This document shows positions 11,861 to 22,488 of a stretch of 64,000 bases of DNA, one piece after another (the stretch's first letter is position 1; each line of letters starts with the position of its first letter). The translations under genes and the position numbers were made by a program. The stretch comes from Blasia pusilla. Lineage: Eukaryota > Marchantiophyta > Marchantiopsida > Blasiales. The stretch spans positions 7,998,001 through 8,062,000 of the forward strand of contig CM114271.1 of assembly GCA_050084515.1 (NCBI GenBank), read 5' to 3'. Below the pieces are notes generated by a model, which did not search any database, was not told the origin of the DNA, and saw only the letters and a list, made by a program, of their open reading frames with translations.

Positions 11861-13140
11861 CAAAAAAAATAAGAGTAAAAATGGCACACCCGGCCTAAAA
11901 CTCCACTCCTAGATCTACATTGGCATATTGAGCCTCTTCCATCATGTGCTATCAAGGAATTCAGACACTAGCACCCTGGTCCTATCTCACACATGAACAA
12001 GAAAGGTGCTCCAACGGCCCAACATGGGAAAGATGGCTTGGGAAAGCCATCTCCTGAAAATAGCAATCCTCTTGGTAACTTGCACGTACAAGTTACCAAG
12101 GGCGGGTGATCTGCTCAACAAGTCACCCGGTTATGAAAGACCCAAACTATCGTGCACCTACTCTCCTTAAACGTAAATCTTTAATGTTGCAGAAGCATGC
12201 TTTCAATTGGACACACTCTCAATCTTGATCTGCACCCAAACACGCACTCACGTTAATCAAGTATGGGTCAATCAGTGTTCTAACTTTCCAAGTCCTCGAC
12301 TCGGCCTCTTATCAAGCTCAACCTTCCTAGTTTCGCGGTTTACAATGCATGCAAGTCTTTCAAGACTTGGGACACACTTTTTGATCAGTTCACGGACCTC
12401 AAATAGCGTTTGCACGCATGGCGGTCCCAACTGTCCAATGGACATTTGATGAGTCCCTAACCCCGACTTACAAAATTGATTTGCGGGTTGGAATCCAAGT
12501 GTGGCTTACAAAATCCACTCCCTTAGATCAGGTTTGGGTTTCGAGTTCCAACGCCAAATTCCCGTTCCATCCCGTGCCCTTGAGACGCCTTTTGGCACTC
12601 AAAGTGTGGTTTGGGTTCCAAGAATCCTTAGAGACACTCCCCCTTACTATCACTTCTGGGGATCTCCGCCCTCTCCTAAATTTAGGGAAAGCAAGTCGGG
12701 CCCCTCAATTTGGCCCCTAAACGCTAGTCGCGTTCCAAATCTGGTTATCACCTCTTTAGCAACTAACCTTCCTAGACTCAACTCATTTCAAGTCTTGGTT
12801 CACTTTTGGTCTAGATTTCTTGGTCACGACCATAAATGCATGAAAGACACAAAATCTCTTGCGTGTTTCGTCTCTTGGACTTTTCCAAGAGACTTCTCCA
12901 AAGCACAATCATCGTAGCGTGAGCACACTAAAGTTCTAATGTTTTGCTTGGCGTCTGTTTCGTGTTTTTTTGGATATGAATGTCACGACATAAACAAGAA
13001 AGTTTCCAAACATGACATTCCTAACACAACGGATCTATCCTCGACCTCATCTAACACCTCGGGATGAAGGTACACTCAAGACAGTCTGTTGGCTCTCTAT
13101 GTCGTCGCCACGATAGATCTCTACCTATCGGCTACTAAGA
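11861..13140. repeat. LTR-like unit B, copy 1, split by a solo LTR
   Basis: Matches 17985-18459 closely: shared words include AGTAAAAATGGCACACCC, AGATGGCTTGGGAAAGCCAT, GGTAACTTGC and CGATAGATCTCTACCTATCG. The copy is interrupted at 12148-12990 by another LTR, while the 17985-18459 copy is uninterrupted. It holds two conserved small hairpins: AGATGGCTT with AGCCATCT, and GGTAACTTG with CAAGTTACC (12077-12100). Confidence 0.65.
12148..12990 (-). mobile_element. Solo LTR of the gypsy-1 family (minus orientation)
   Basis: In minus orientation the unit begins TGTCGTGACATTC (right end, 12990) and ends GGTGCACGATA (left end, 12148). It is homologous to the LTR at 34748-35517 and to the units at 22489-23513 and 59600-60044, including a conserved stretch around CCCAAACTTGATC / GATCAGGTTTGGG. 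Flanks CAAAC (12143-12147) and TAAAC (12991-12995) form a near-perfect 5-bp target duplication. The uninterrupted paralogue near 18306-18320 shows the empty site. No internal gag-pol remains, so LTR-LTR recombination is likely. Confidence 0.75.
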
Positions 13141-13145
13141 TGCGA

Positions 13146-13290
13146 TCGTTTTTGTGCGCATACACATCACTACATAACCCACATTTCTGGTCACATCTAC
13201 GCACCACACAACACCGATCTTCCCAACACACGGGTCGATCCATCCATGAACCAAACAACTCACACATATACATTGAGATCTCACAATTGT
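13146..13290. repeat. LTR-like unit A, copy 2
   Basis: Near-identical to 11731-11860 (CATACACATC core, CCGATCTTCCCAACACAC, CAACTCACACATATACAT). Its right edge, GAGATCTCACA, abuts a purine-rich tract on the minus strand (GGAGTTGGGGGGACCC at about 13305-13320), as expected for a polypurine tract before the 3' LTR of the minus-strand element on the right. Confidence 0.55.
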
Positions 13291-13526
13291 CCTCCTAGTT
13301 GGCACTTGGGTCCCCCCAACTCCAGATAGCACACACATATGTACCCGACATGATCTACTATCTTATACACATCTAGCACTATTGATGCCATCGTCCCCGC
13401 AACACTGCAAATACATGTCATGTTGATCCCTCCGAAGAGATCTAACACTCTCGTACCCTGCTCCAAACGCTGCCACATAACACGTGTGGTACCCAAAGAT
13501 ATCAATTCTCTACTCCAAGACCACAA
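13291..13526 (-). pseudogene. C5 DNA methyltransferase-like N-terminal remnant inside a retroelement
   Basis: The minus frame includes GTRVLDLFGGIN, which matches motif I (the AdoMet-binding loop, usually DLFxGxGG) of cytosine-C5 methyltransferases, preceded by a helix WQRLEQ. A roughly 25-residue continuation has the hydrophobic spacing of the next helix and strand and ends in DHVGYICV where an acidic ribose-binding residue would follow. The sequence then runs into the polypurine tract and LTR, so motif IV (Pro-Cys) and all later motifs are gone and no enzyme can be made. Position downstream of the protease fits methyltransferase-bearing gypsy elements. A chance match to a short motif is the alternative. 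Confidence 0.55.
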
Positions 13527-13839
13527 CCATCATATGACTCTATCTGGTCCAAGACACAGGCACGGCTCCACACCTGCCTCACAAGCTCATCTACACTCCA
13601 TGCAACTCAACGCTCATCCCCAACAACAATAAAGAAGCTCCAAACCATGGGAAGAGACACCCACTTTGGCATGTCTCTCCATGGGACTATCCAGTATGGG
13701 AATATCCTCCGCATGTGTGCTCCTCTCCTCAAACTCTCCTGATCAGCTAACAACACCTGTGAATGCTGCTAACGTGGTCACCGTATCTTCATGTGGTCGA
13801 CCACCATTACCCCAGCAAATAGCACCAGTAGATATGTGG

Positions 13840-14260
13840 CTCACCCATCCATCACGTGATCCCCACCCTGGCCGATAAGAAATTGTCTCCTCCCAAAAAT
13901 CCAAGATTAAAACAAGGGGATACAACACCGTACTCCCTACCAACATATCATATGACTCTATCAATGTCATAATCGCCCGAGTGCACATCGTCGCACTATC
14001 CGTCTCATGCTCTAGTTGGAATCTAACCACAAACTCATGTTGAGTCATATATTGCATGGGTAATACGCCCCCAATAGAGGTCTATATCTAAAAGGGACAA
14101 CGCTTGACGTAGTCTTTCCGTAACCCCAACGCAAAACATGCCACCTTCCCTAACATCAAAAGTTGCGCTCCCGAATCAGGTAGGACGCGGTGCGGGTGGT
14201 ACACTGTACCTGTGGGACTAACCAAGCAAAACACTCATGCTTGATTATCCAACAACACCA
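13840..14260 (-). pseudogene. Retropepsin-type aspartic protease of the minus-strand element
   Basis: The minus frame reads VLPDSGAQLLMLGK with the catalytic D-S-G triad at about 14171-14179, followed by ACFALGL, then ESYDMLVGSTVLYPLVLILD, which has the hydrophobic-Gly flap and dimer-core pattern of retroviral-type proteases, and ISYRPGW. Stop codons interrupt it near 14240 and 14070. The LPDSGAQ form, rather than the common LVDSGAS, is distinctive. It lies directly upstream of the methyltransferase-like remnant. Confidence 0.6.
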
Positions 14261-14312
14261 TACCTGGTGTGATCATGGCTTGCTCTATCGCTGGCCTAAG
14301 TGGCATATCTAC

Positions 14313-15075
14313 CTACTTTTCCGCCGCCACATGCCATGACTCAGTGGGGAACGTCCCGAGTACCAATTCCGAGGGTAAGTCCACCACCTTGTCAACTACC
14401 TCTGAACGAGAAGCAATCACCTCTCCACGCTCACACAACGTGGTGGCCAGCCAGAACACCTCCACTGGTCTGACTTCCAACATCGCCAACTCCTTGGTAG
14501 AAAACAACCGAGTCTGGCTCATCCTAGTGGCCACCTCCAACAACGTGATTGACACTAGCTCCACCCGAGCCGGCATGGAGTTGTCTCTCCAACTCCTCGT
14601 GACGTCGACACACTTGCCTAACCCGTAGGCACTACTCGTCATAGAGGCACCATTGACGGTGTATGAAGTGCCTCTAACAACGTGAATGATTGGGGAACCC
14701 TGACCTACCGCCCATCGGTCCACTTCTGTGGGTCAATCTCAACCCCACCTCTCGATGGCTCGGTTACTCTCATAGCACCCTGATTCACCACCGCAGCAGC
14801 CTCAACCTAAGCCGCACTACACATAAATCCCATACCACAAGAATCCTAGAGGCATAGAGCCGAGAGTAAGTAGTGTGGCTCCTGGCATAAATCCCATACC
14901 ACAAGGCAGGAGCCATACTACCTACTCTCGGCTTTGTGCATGTCCCTAGCTGCATTAGGATCATGGGAGCAATCCTCTGCTCCAACTGATCGATGAGAGT
15001 AAGGAGTGATGCATCAGGAGCACGTCCTTCATCTCCTATGAGTGGTGATTGAACTCTACCACCACAATCATTCAC
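14313..15075 (-). pseudogene. Gag-pol linker region, decayed
   Basis: Minus frames at 14785-15075 and 14313-14723 are open for about 96 and 136 codons and lie between the zinc knuckles and the protease. One reads VELVSITLLEVATRM and SEVVDKVVDLPSELVLG, a low-complexity Val/Glu/Ser linker. No catalytic motif is visible. A local inverted duplication at 14858-14933 has scrambled part of the region. Confidence 0.45.
14858..14933. repeat. Local inverted duplication (28-bp arms)
   Basis: Left arm 14858-14885 (AGCCGAGAGTAAGTAGTG...) pairs with right arm 14906-14933 (...CTACCTACTCTCGGCT). The arm is bordered by a 20-bp direct repeat, CATAAATCCCATACCACAAG, at 14822-14841 and 14886-14905, the footprint expected of a template-switch event. 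Confidence 0.85.
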
Positions 15076-15078
15076 TAC

Positions 15079-15312
15079 TCAATCTCCACCAACTCTCTCG
15101 CCCCCATATCCTCTACCTACCTCTAGACATACCTCTTGGCAAAGATCTAAACACCTATCCCTAGTGTGACCATATCGATGACAATGATCACATTGCAACT
15201 GTGGTGGGGCCATCCGAGATGGCTCCTCACTAATCAGAGGCGCCCTCGGTCCTCTACCATGTTGTGGGCAGTCCCTCTGCCTATGTGGCCCGCCACACAT
15301 CCAAAAAGCCAA
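15079..15312 (-). pseudogene. Gag nucleocapsid with zinc knuckles
   Basis: The minus frame contains CDHCHRYGHTRDRC, a perfect CX2CX4HX4C zinc knuckle, preceded by a second, imperfect knuckle FWMCGGPHRQRDCP whose first Cys is replaced. Between them lies a Pro/Arg-rich linker, RGPRAPLISEEPSRMAPPQ. This is the RNA-binding nucleocapsid part of gag. The frame is open but lies between broken frames. Confidence 0.75.
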
Positions 15313-15450
15313 CCCTCATCCCTTCTAGGTAACATATGTCGGTACGGGCCCTTGCCTCATCGGCTCACGATATCCACCCTGCTCTCTCACCCCACCGGCC
15401 CACTCCTATGGTACTGGTGCATGCTAGGGCACATGTGGGGCTACTCCTAC

Positions 15451-16189
15451 TCACAAACCCATTGAATCCCATGAAAATCCCGTGGTCACCACCTGCTCCT
15501 CAATCATGTTGAGCTCTACCCGCTCAGACAACTCAAAGACCACCTTCAGTATGGGCTTTGCTGTGTGAAGCAAAATCGCATCCCAAACTCTCCTCCGTAG
15601 CTCTTGGTCCGCCTCCTTGTACCAATATTGAACTGATTGTGCCTCAGTCATCCCATATGTCGTAAAGATCAACCTCAGCATGCTCGTGAATTGCCTCTCT
15701 CAGACTCTCACCCGATTGTCACTGAAACTCTTGTAGACTCTTCAACGTGTCGGTCCGCACGCCCTGGTAGCTCCTCCCCAACTGTCGGAAGAACTTCATT
15801 ATAGGACTAAAACTAGGTGGCCTTTTATCACTAGAGGTCTTTGCCACCTCACCACCCTCAGTGCCATCCTCTCCATCTAGTCCCTGAGCTGATGGTGTGG
15901 GCCTCTCTGCTCTCTCTATTCCATCATACGCCTCGCAACCACTAGTGGATACATACCCCGGAGCCCGATACATCCTCCAGGCATCGATCTCTACTGAGTG
16001 TAGCAATTACAACTCCATGTAATCATCCATCGGACGACCCTCCAAGTGTTGGAACAAACCCTTCCATGCCATAAAAGGGTTGAACCGTATAGGGGTCCAT
16101 ATCTCCTGGAAGTCGCACCATGTGTCAAACTCTTGGATGAAGTCTTCTAAATTGATGGTGCCCACTGTACCCGACCCGAGAAAAGACAT
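15451..16189 (-). pseudogene. Gag capsid-like region
   Basis: Three minus-strand open frames (16189-16007, 16006-15719, 15681-15451) follow each other with stops or shifts between. The first reads TINLEDFIQEFDTWCDFQ and PFMAWKGLFQHLEGRPMDDY, resembling the helical capsid region of Ty3/gypsy gag proteins (W-x-GLFQHLEGR). The third gives QSVQYWYKEADQELRRRVWD. Order and strand match the downstream knuckles. Confidence 0.6.
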
Positions 16190-17719
16190 ATGCCCCCATG
16201 GCCCATGTCATCCATCTCCTGCCAAGTGAGATTGCATGCCTCCGTTTGCAATCTCATCACCAGACCCGCTATCTAGTGATGACGATCCAGCCACGGATGG
16301 AAGTCGAGGTAGCTCCTCACTCAAAGCCCCTTGGTATCTCACTTCACTCTGTGTTACACCACCACTACTGCCCAAACTACCCCGTTCTTCCCAATGTCAT
16401 CGTGACAACCCTGTCTCACCCGCTCAAGCACTCAAACTCACCAAGAGTCTCCCACACTCCTCACTAGCTCACTTACACTAATGGTAATCCCATGACAACA
16501 CACTCGGCCTCATGCACACTCAACATTTGGGCTTACCCTAAGCCTCCTGACTAACTCTCACACACAAACATACTCTCGGGTCATAGACACGACCCCTACT
16601 CGGCAACCGCTGTATATCCACCAACATGCTACACATGAAAGGAGTCTATACTCGTCACCATAACTATACGCATCTAGCACCAACTACTACGTACCCGATA
16701 CCCAACACCCTCAATGACACGAGACAAGTGCGGAAAAAGGGACTCGAATAGGTAACCTGAATATACCTACCAATCTACTGCTCCGTCAACACTCACTGCT
16801 CCATGTGGCTCGGAAACCTCCATAGCACAGTCATCTCCTCACACAACACATCAACTCTCCTGTCAACGCATGTAGACCACCCGTCAGCATCGGCGTGTGT
16901 ATCTCCATCACAACCCTTGCAAACCATCTCCAACTAGGCAGACAATGACTCACGCATGGGCTGCCACAACGCCCTATGTGTTCGCGACCATAGGAGCTCA
17001 CCCGACTCCCTCCTACTTCCTCCTTATGCCGCTCTCTCGCCATTACGTACACCTTGGAGCGTTGGCTTAACTTTGCTCTAGGGCACATGGCCCTATGCCA
17101 GCTCCCCACAACCTCATATCTCCCTCTCTTCTCCTCCGTCTTGATGCCCTATGTACCTCCTTTGGCTCCCTCCCTTTGGACATGTGTTCCTATGGACATG
17201 ACTTTCCCTTTGCTACATCCCGCCCTACGATTGCTTCCATGGGGCTGCGGGTGCGACCCCCTCACGCTCTCTCTCTGTCTCTCCATACATACTTGACTCC
17301 TCCTTCCCTTCATAGTCCTGCCGCGCCTATCCTTGATGCTTTTTACTGTACCGTCTTGTTCCCACACTCCATTTGACACACGCGGCCGTATTTATCCCGA
17401 GCAAGCATCCCTATGGATGAGAGCCCCGCCTTAATGAGATCCCCAGGTCCCATGTACTTGACAGGCACACCTATGAGTCCCACTTAGCCTTCTCTCCGCC
17501 CATGCATGTCTCTCCCTTTCTTGGATGTGCTTTCACCTCATTCGTGCCATGGAACTCCCTCGTACTCTATTTTTTCTTTAGGCGCGTACGCTTTCACTTT
17601 CGACCAACCGTGCCTCCTCTCTACCGCGCCTTTAGCTACATACTCTGTTCTTGAAGTCTCCTACAATTTCATCATAATCTGTGAGCCTCCTGTAGGGCAG
17701 GGTCGCTACAAGATCTAAA
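16190..17719 (-). pseudogene. Leader and N-terminal gag of the minus-strand element, heavily decayed
   Basis: CT-rich on the plus strand. The best minus frame, 16831-17109, reads MARERHKEEVGGSRVSSYGR and later RFARVVMEIHTPM-like text with stops. Plus-strand frames here are low-complexity shadows. The region most likely holds the 5' leader and the start of gag; no intact start is visible. Confidence 0.3.
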
Positions 17720-18459
17720 CATGTTGTTTTCTTTCTCGACATTCCCATTGTTTGACGATGCCACCCTTGCCGCCATCCTTCGTGCTACACTTGGTTGCTT
17801 GCTCTTGTCAATCTGCACTGACGAAATCTTTAAAAAAATAGACACCGCTTCTACGCACGGCCTTTTGAATGAAAAATAGACACCCAAACGCCAACCAACG
17901 TCTCTAGGGGCTCCCAACCCGAGGCAACTCGCTTGCCTACCTGCAAACAACAAAGTCCCCCTTCCCCCTTCATCTTTCTTATGCAAAAATAAGGGTAAAA
18001 ATGGCACACCTGACCTAAAACTCCACTTCTCAATCTACATTGGCATATCAACCCTCGTCCACCCTATGCTATCAGGGAATCCGGACGCTAGCACCTTGCT
18101 CCTATCTCACACACAAACAAGAGAGGTGATCCAACGGCCTAACATGAGAAAGATGGCTTGGGAAAGCCATCTCTCTCCCTTATATAGATGTGGGAATACC
18201 CAAAAGGCTCTTCCCCTAAAAATAGCAATCCTCATGGTAACTTGCGGGCATAGGTTACTAGGGGTGGATGACCTGCTCAACAAGTCATCCGGTTGTGAAA
18301 GACCCAAACAGGAAAGTCGTTAGAAATGACGTTCCTAACAAAACGGACCTATTCTCAACCTCGTTGGACACCTCGAGACGAAGCTATACTCAAGACAATC
18401 CGCTGGCTCTATATGACATTGTCACGATAGATCTCTACCTATCGGCTACTAAGACGTAA
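17720..18459 (-). repeat. LTR-like unit B, copy 2 (empty-site copy)
   Basis: 17985-18459 matches 11861-13140 without the 0.84-kb insertion; the junction CCCAAACAGGAAAGTCG near 18302-18318 is the uninterrupted target. It ends at GGCTACTAAGACG, where the homology stops. 17720-17984 is AT-rich and not shared with the other copy. It is the probable 5' LTR of the minus-strand element. Confidence 0.6.
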
Positions 18460-19145
18460 CATAATGATCATCCATATACAATATTCAGGAATACACTAGT
18501 ATCACAATTTTCCTTAAAACAAAGATAATAAGTGTAGGTACATGTAGTGAAGCAAGTGGCTACTCCAAACGATATGCAAAATCCCATGAAAGGATGGGGA
18601 AACAAAGTTCCACATGAAAAAAATACAGTAGGACATTCAAAAAATTGAATATATGAACATTTTTTAGGAGGAAGATGTTGCAATACCAACAACTGCTAAC
18701 AATGATGTATGTGAGTCTGTCATTGCTTGAGATCTATAATTATACTAATTAGGCGTTAAGTCATTGCATATGATTTGTTGAATAGAAAATATTTGTGTAG
18801 TCGTCACCAGAAAAAATTGAGTCTCAAGAAATGCATTGCATGAAGTGTAGTATAGTACAATCAGAAAAAATTAATTCACTTGTCAAATAAAAGTGAATTA
18901 ATTAAGTGATTACAGCCTTGTGAGAAATATGAGGTAAGGACCTCTTGAGTCTAGAAATTCGAAGAGATGGAAGCACATTCCTTGTGTAGGTTTGAAAAAA
19001 ATAGTAAAGTGGTTATCCCTAAATTGTAGTGACAAATGAAAAAGTAATTGTATAAGTCAGTATGATAACTACAAAGAGTGGGGGCCATATAAGATGTGTT
19101 CACACCCTTGTGCCAACATGATGCCTGAGTACATATTGAATAGAA
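18460..19145. other. AT-rich spacer, nothing recognised
   Basis: No gene, RNA or repeat family could be supported. Confidence 0.3.
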
Positions 19146-19149
19146 AATT

Positions 19150-19308
19150 CAGAAAGCTAATATGTCGTGCACATACACATCACTACACAACATACATCGT
19201 TGTTGCCAAACACACACACAAACTTACAAGATCCCATGCTAACTCATGACATCCAAACATCGAGACGAGAAGTACCAAAATATCTCAAATAAATCAAGTA
19301 GATTTCAC

Positions 19309-19393
<85 letters not shown>

Positions 19394-19980
19394 AAACCAA
19401 CCCACTCTTCTAATGAGAGGTCTGGGTTACACACATAAGGCAAGGAGGCCATAGCTCCGCCGCCTCATGCCAAGAAGTTAAACAAAGAGAGAATGAGCTC
19501 TCGAGCTCTCTCTCTTTGAGGTATATCCCCTTCCCTCTCCCAAGCTCTCTCCACGATAACCTATGCTTGCAGGTCACCTCCTTGGCTCTTAACTTTCTCT
19601 AGCAGGTCAAGGATCACTTCCCAAAGTGTAAACCCAACTATACTCAATATGGAAACTTACCTAAAATAATAAGTTTCTCTGTATGGCTCCAAATGAGGTG
19701 AAATGAAGGGGAAACTTGCTCTCTCAGGTTACTTGTGACCTCAATAGGTCATCCTCGACCTCTCAAAGCTCTCCTCGAGTATCTCTAAAGGCGTTCTACT
19801 AGATCTCATGGATCCAATCTAAAAGAGATGACAGTTGTCATGTGCATACACATCGCTACACAATATACATTGTTGTACCAAACACACATACAAAGACGCA
19901 CGATCACATACTAACTCATGGCATCCAAACATCGAGACAAAAGGACCAAAATATGTCTAATCACCCCCTAGTTGCTGGTT
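19150..19980. repeat. LTR-like A-B-A unit of a second minus-strand element
   Basis: Unit A copies at 19150-19290 (TGTCGTGCACATACACATC) and 19847-19975 (TGTCATGTGCATACACATCG) share CATCCAAACATCGAGAC and ACCAAAATAT. They enclose about 550 bp including a long CT microsatellite. The right A copy is followed by CCCCCTAGTTGCTGG and CCCTCTAACTCC, parallel to the sequence after unit A at 13290, and then by decayed pol on the minus strand. It is probably the 3' LTR region of that element. Confidence 0.5.
19309..19390. repeat. (CT)n microsatellite
   Basis: About 80 bases of uninterrupted CT dinucleotides inside the LTR-like region. Confidence 0.95.
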
Positions 19981-20138
19981 AGGTCCCTCTAACTCCATAT
20001 AGTCATCTATCCCTACCTACCATAATATACATCTCTAGGACGCTAACAAAAAAAAGGTCGGGTGCTCATGCGGCCCCATCATTAGTCGTTTTCTTGTCAT
20101 CCATATCACAAACATAAGTTGAAATCTATAATAACCTA

Positions 20139-20140
<2 letters not shown>

Positions 20141-20174
<34 letters not shown>

Positions 20175-20176
20175 GG
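20141..20176. repeat. (CT)n(AT)n microsatellite
   Basis: A short CT run passes directly into an AT run that ends at ATATATATGG. Confidence 0.9.
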
Positions 20177-20261
20177 CACATCCATCGTCCCCAAGGAACC
20201 CTAGTGAGAAGTGGCGTCAGACATGCCATATGTCATCCTTTCGAACATCCATCACATACTA

Positions 20262-20693
20262 GCATAGTGGTTGTACCACAAGCGGAACCACACAACATAG
20301 ATCAAAAGCCTACAAGAACTAATATTAAGCTCAGATCAACTGTACCTTTAATGTTAGGAAGGTGATATGGCGCAAAATCACACACGTGGTCCTTCCAAAT
20401 CATACCATTTAGTCCCTCCAATAAGAGAACACCATATGGCAAAACCTCCCATACTCTCAAGACGTTGGATGTGACTACATGGCGCATTGTTTTGAGAGTA
20501 TGGGAGGTTTTGCCATATGTTATTCTCTTATTGGAGGGACACAATGGTATGATTTGGAAGGACCACGTGTGTGATTGTGCGCCATATCACCTTCCTAACA
20601 TTAAAGGTATAGTTGATCTGAGCTTAATATTAGTTCTTGTAGGCTTTTGATCTATGTTGTGTGGTTCCGCTAGTGGTGCAACCATTATGCAAG
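20262..20693. repeat. Inverted duplication of the pol tail (about 200-bp arms)
   Basis: Left arm about 20262-20460 and right arm about 20491-20693 are near-identical in inverse orientation with a loop of about 30 bases. Both arms encode the same peptide outward, including VLRVWEVLPYG/VI and NGMIWKDHVCD, once on each strand. A transcript through it would fold into a long hairpin. Confidence 0.9.
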
Positions 20694-21366
20694 GTTTCAT
20701 CAAGGAGACTATGTTTACTTGCATTAGACGTAGTCTCCTTGATGAAACCTCTGGATAGTTGGTCCATAACCACCTCCCCAAATATTCGCATACCTCAAGA
20801 TATCCCGATGTTACACAATCGCCAAGTTCTCAAATGCCATGTGTATCATTCTCTAAAACAACTTATAACTCTCAAAATATGCTCACATCCATACATCAGG
20901 ATCATCAAGGTTCAATACCTCACCAACATTTCAAGAAATGGCCACAAGTAAATTTGGATCTCGACCATAAAGCAAAAAATACATTAAGAAAGACATTAAG
21001 GATGCTTGCATGCTGAATCTGTACCCCATTGCCAACCACGGAAAATTGAGGTTCCAATCTCCTAGATGACCTCTCTACAAGCCATACTTATGTTCACCTC
21101 TCTTCACTGTCTGCGCAACTCTCTCTGCTAGTCCATACGCCTTAAGATGATTTCGTGAAGTGGTGTGGTGGTCGATTAGCGCCTAATCACACAAGGCCTG
21201 AAACTCCCAACAAAACTTGGTACCCTGGTCTGTCAGCACCTCAACTGGTGTGCCATAATGACTCAACACTCGATCTAGGAAGGCATACCCTACTCCTCCA
21301 CTCGCTTTGTCAGGAAATGCAATCAACTCTATCCACTTTGAGAAATGCTCGACCATCATCAACATA
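20302..21366 (-). pseudogene. Gypsy integrase C-terminal half and pol tail
   Basis: From 21366 leftwards the minus strand reads VEHFSKWIELIAFPDK, LSHYGTPVEVLTDQGTKF (second catalytic Asp in the DQG context) and further text with TTSR, GLAERVAQTVK, PWLAMGYR, NLAIV-HRD-LRYA and RFHQGDYV, the expected order of a Ty3/gypsy integrase core and its C-terminal GYxP/GDYV module. Many stops occur after 21183. The tail (VLPYGVLLLEGLNG, APYHLPNIKG) follows to 20302. The upstream part of pol is cut off at 21366, where element C begins. Confidence 0.75.
20692..20750. repeat. Second hairpin, 22-bp arms
   Basis: AGGTTTCATCAAGGAGACTA at 20692 is inverted as TAGTCTCCTTGATGAAACCT ending at 20750, with a 14-base loop. 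It duplicates the codons for the RFHQGDYV motif at the end of integrase, immediately beside the larger inverted repeat. Confidence 0.9.
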
Positions 21367-21480
21367 GGGCTGATATTCTGGCAAGAGAGAGTAAGAGTGG
21401 AGACGAAGAGATGAAGAGAGGAGAATCTCTCTTAAATAAAAAGGACAAAATCCTTAATCTCTTTTCCAAACTTTCTTCTA
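21367..21480. repeat. Left terminal repeat of copy C
   Basis: Aligns with 54301-54420 and the reverse complement of 50160-50280: shared words TATTCTGG, a GAGAGA-rich tract, GAATCTCTCTTAAA and CAAAATCCTTAA, then CTTTTCCAAACTTTCTTC. The GA-rich tract resembles other terminal inverted repeats of long DNA transposons. Confidence 0.75.
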
Positions 21481-22488
21481 TTTTTTAAGATTCTCCTCTA
21501 CTTCAATTGCAATAAATGTTTAGAAGAGAGATCTAAGTGAACTAGATTGGTGCACAAACTAACCTTATTTTTTCATACCAAGATGTGAAGTTGGAAACGT
21601 GAAGCTTGCTTCGGACATGCTCGAATCCTCTATGTGCAAGAAAGATTAGGGACTGAAGGGTATAAGAGCTCTTACTAAACTATCTCTGTAAGCCATATTT
21701 ACGATTAGACAAGGAGACAAGGATCAATCTTCTCAATAGATGAAAAGATTTTGGGTTCTTAATGCAAGACTCCCAACCTCATTCCCAACACTTTGTCATA
21801 ATTCAACAACCAGTCATGACAATCTTGGAGATAAAGGAACTCAAAAAGAGGAGAGGAGATTTGTTGATAGACTTATTCACAAACTCCATTACAGTTTTTT
21901 GGAAATCAAAATGTTGCAAGAAATGGATACTAAAGATGCACTTGGAAGCACAGGATACACAGAGAAGTTTGCAACCTCTTAGAAAAACAGATGCTATAGA
22001 AGATTAGTTTGAAGTGAATGGAAGAACCAGAGGAAAAAACATAAGAATTTTTCCATGAAACTTGTAAGAATCCGATAGGTTGCATGACATGACTAGAAGA
22101 GCTAGAGTTGTAAGATATGACTAATCAGAGATAAGGAAAAAAAAATGAGAGGAAAGACATGACCATTGAAATACCAAAGGAAATAACATGACCTACATGT
22201 GAAGATACGACAAGAAACTCGCACATTCCATTCTGATCAGATTTGAGAAAAAAGAAAGAGCAACTGAAATTAATAGGAGGAAATCATCTAGTAGAGGAAG
22301 AGTTGGAAGATATGAGTCATCAGAGATAAGGAAAAAAAAAAAAAAACAACCTATCATCTATGTGGAAATATGATAGGAAACCCACACGTTTAGATCAGAG
22401 ATTAGGAAAAAAAAAAGAGCGACTCAAGTCACCCAAACATGCAACTTGTCAAAATCCGAGAGGTTGCATGATAGCATGTAAACAAAAA

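Larger units (their letters stand above)
13291..18459 (-). mobile_element. Degenerate gypsy-type element with DNA methyltransferase remnant
   Basis: Reading right to left the order is LTR-like unit (18459-17720), leader and gag N-terminus (17.7-16.2 kb), capsid-like region (16189-15451), two zinc-knuckle-like motifs (15312-15079), linker (15075-14313), aspartic protease (14260-13840), the start of a C5-methyltransferase-like domain (13526-13291) and LTR-like unit A. Reverse transcriptase, RNase H and integrase are absent, so everything downstream of the methyltransferase start has been deleted. Stops and frameshifts are frequent. The order fits known retrotransposons that carry a cytosine methyltransferase within gag-pol (reported in charophyte algae and dinoflagellates). 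Confidence 0.65.

Noticed and set aside
17054-17376. Plus-strand frames rich in Pro, Leu and Ser
   Set aside because: CT-rich leader of the minus-strand retroelement; no family and no partner frames.
19309-20176. CT/AT runs as a promoter Y-patch and TATA
   Set aside because: They are simple microsatellites in a decayed LTR region without a downstream gene.
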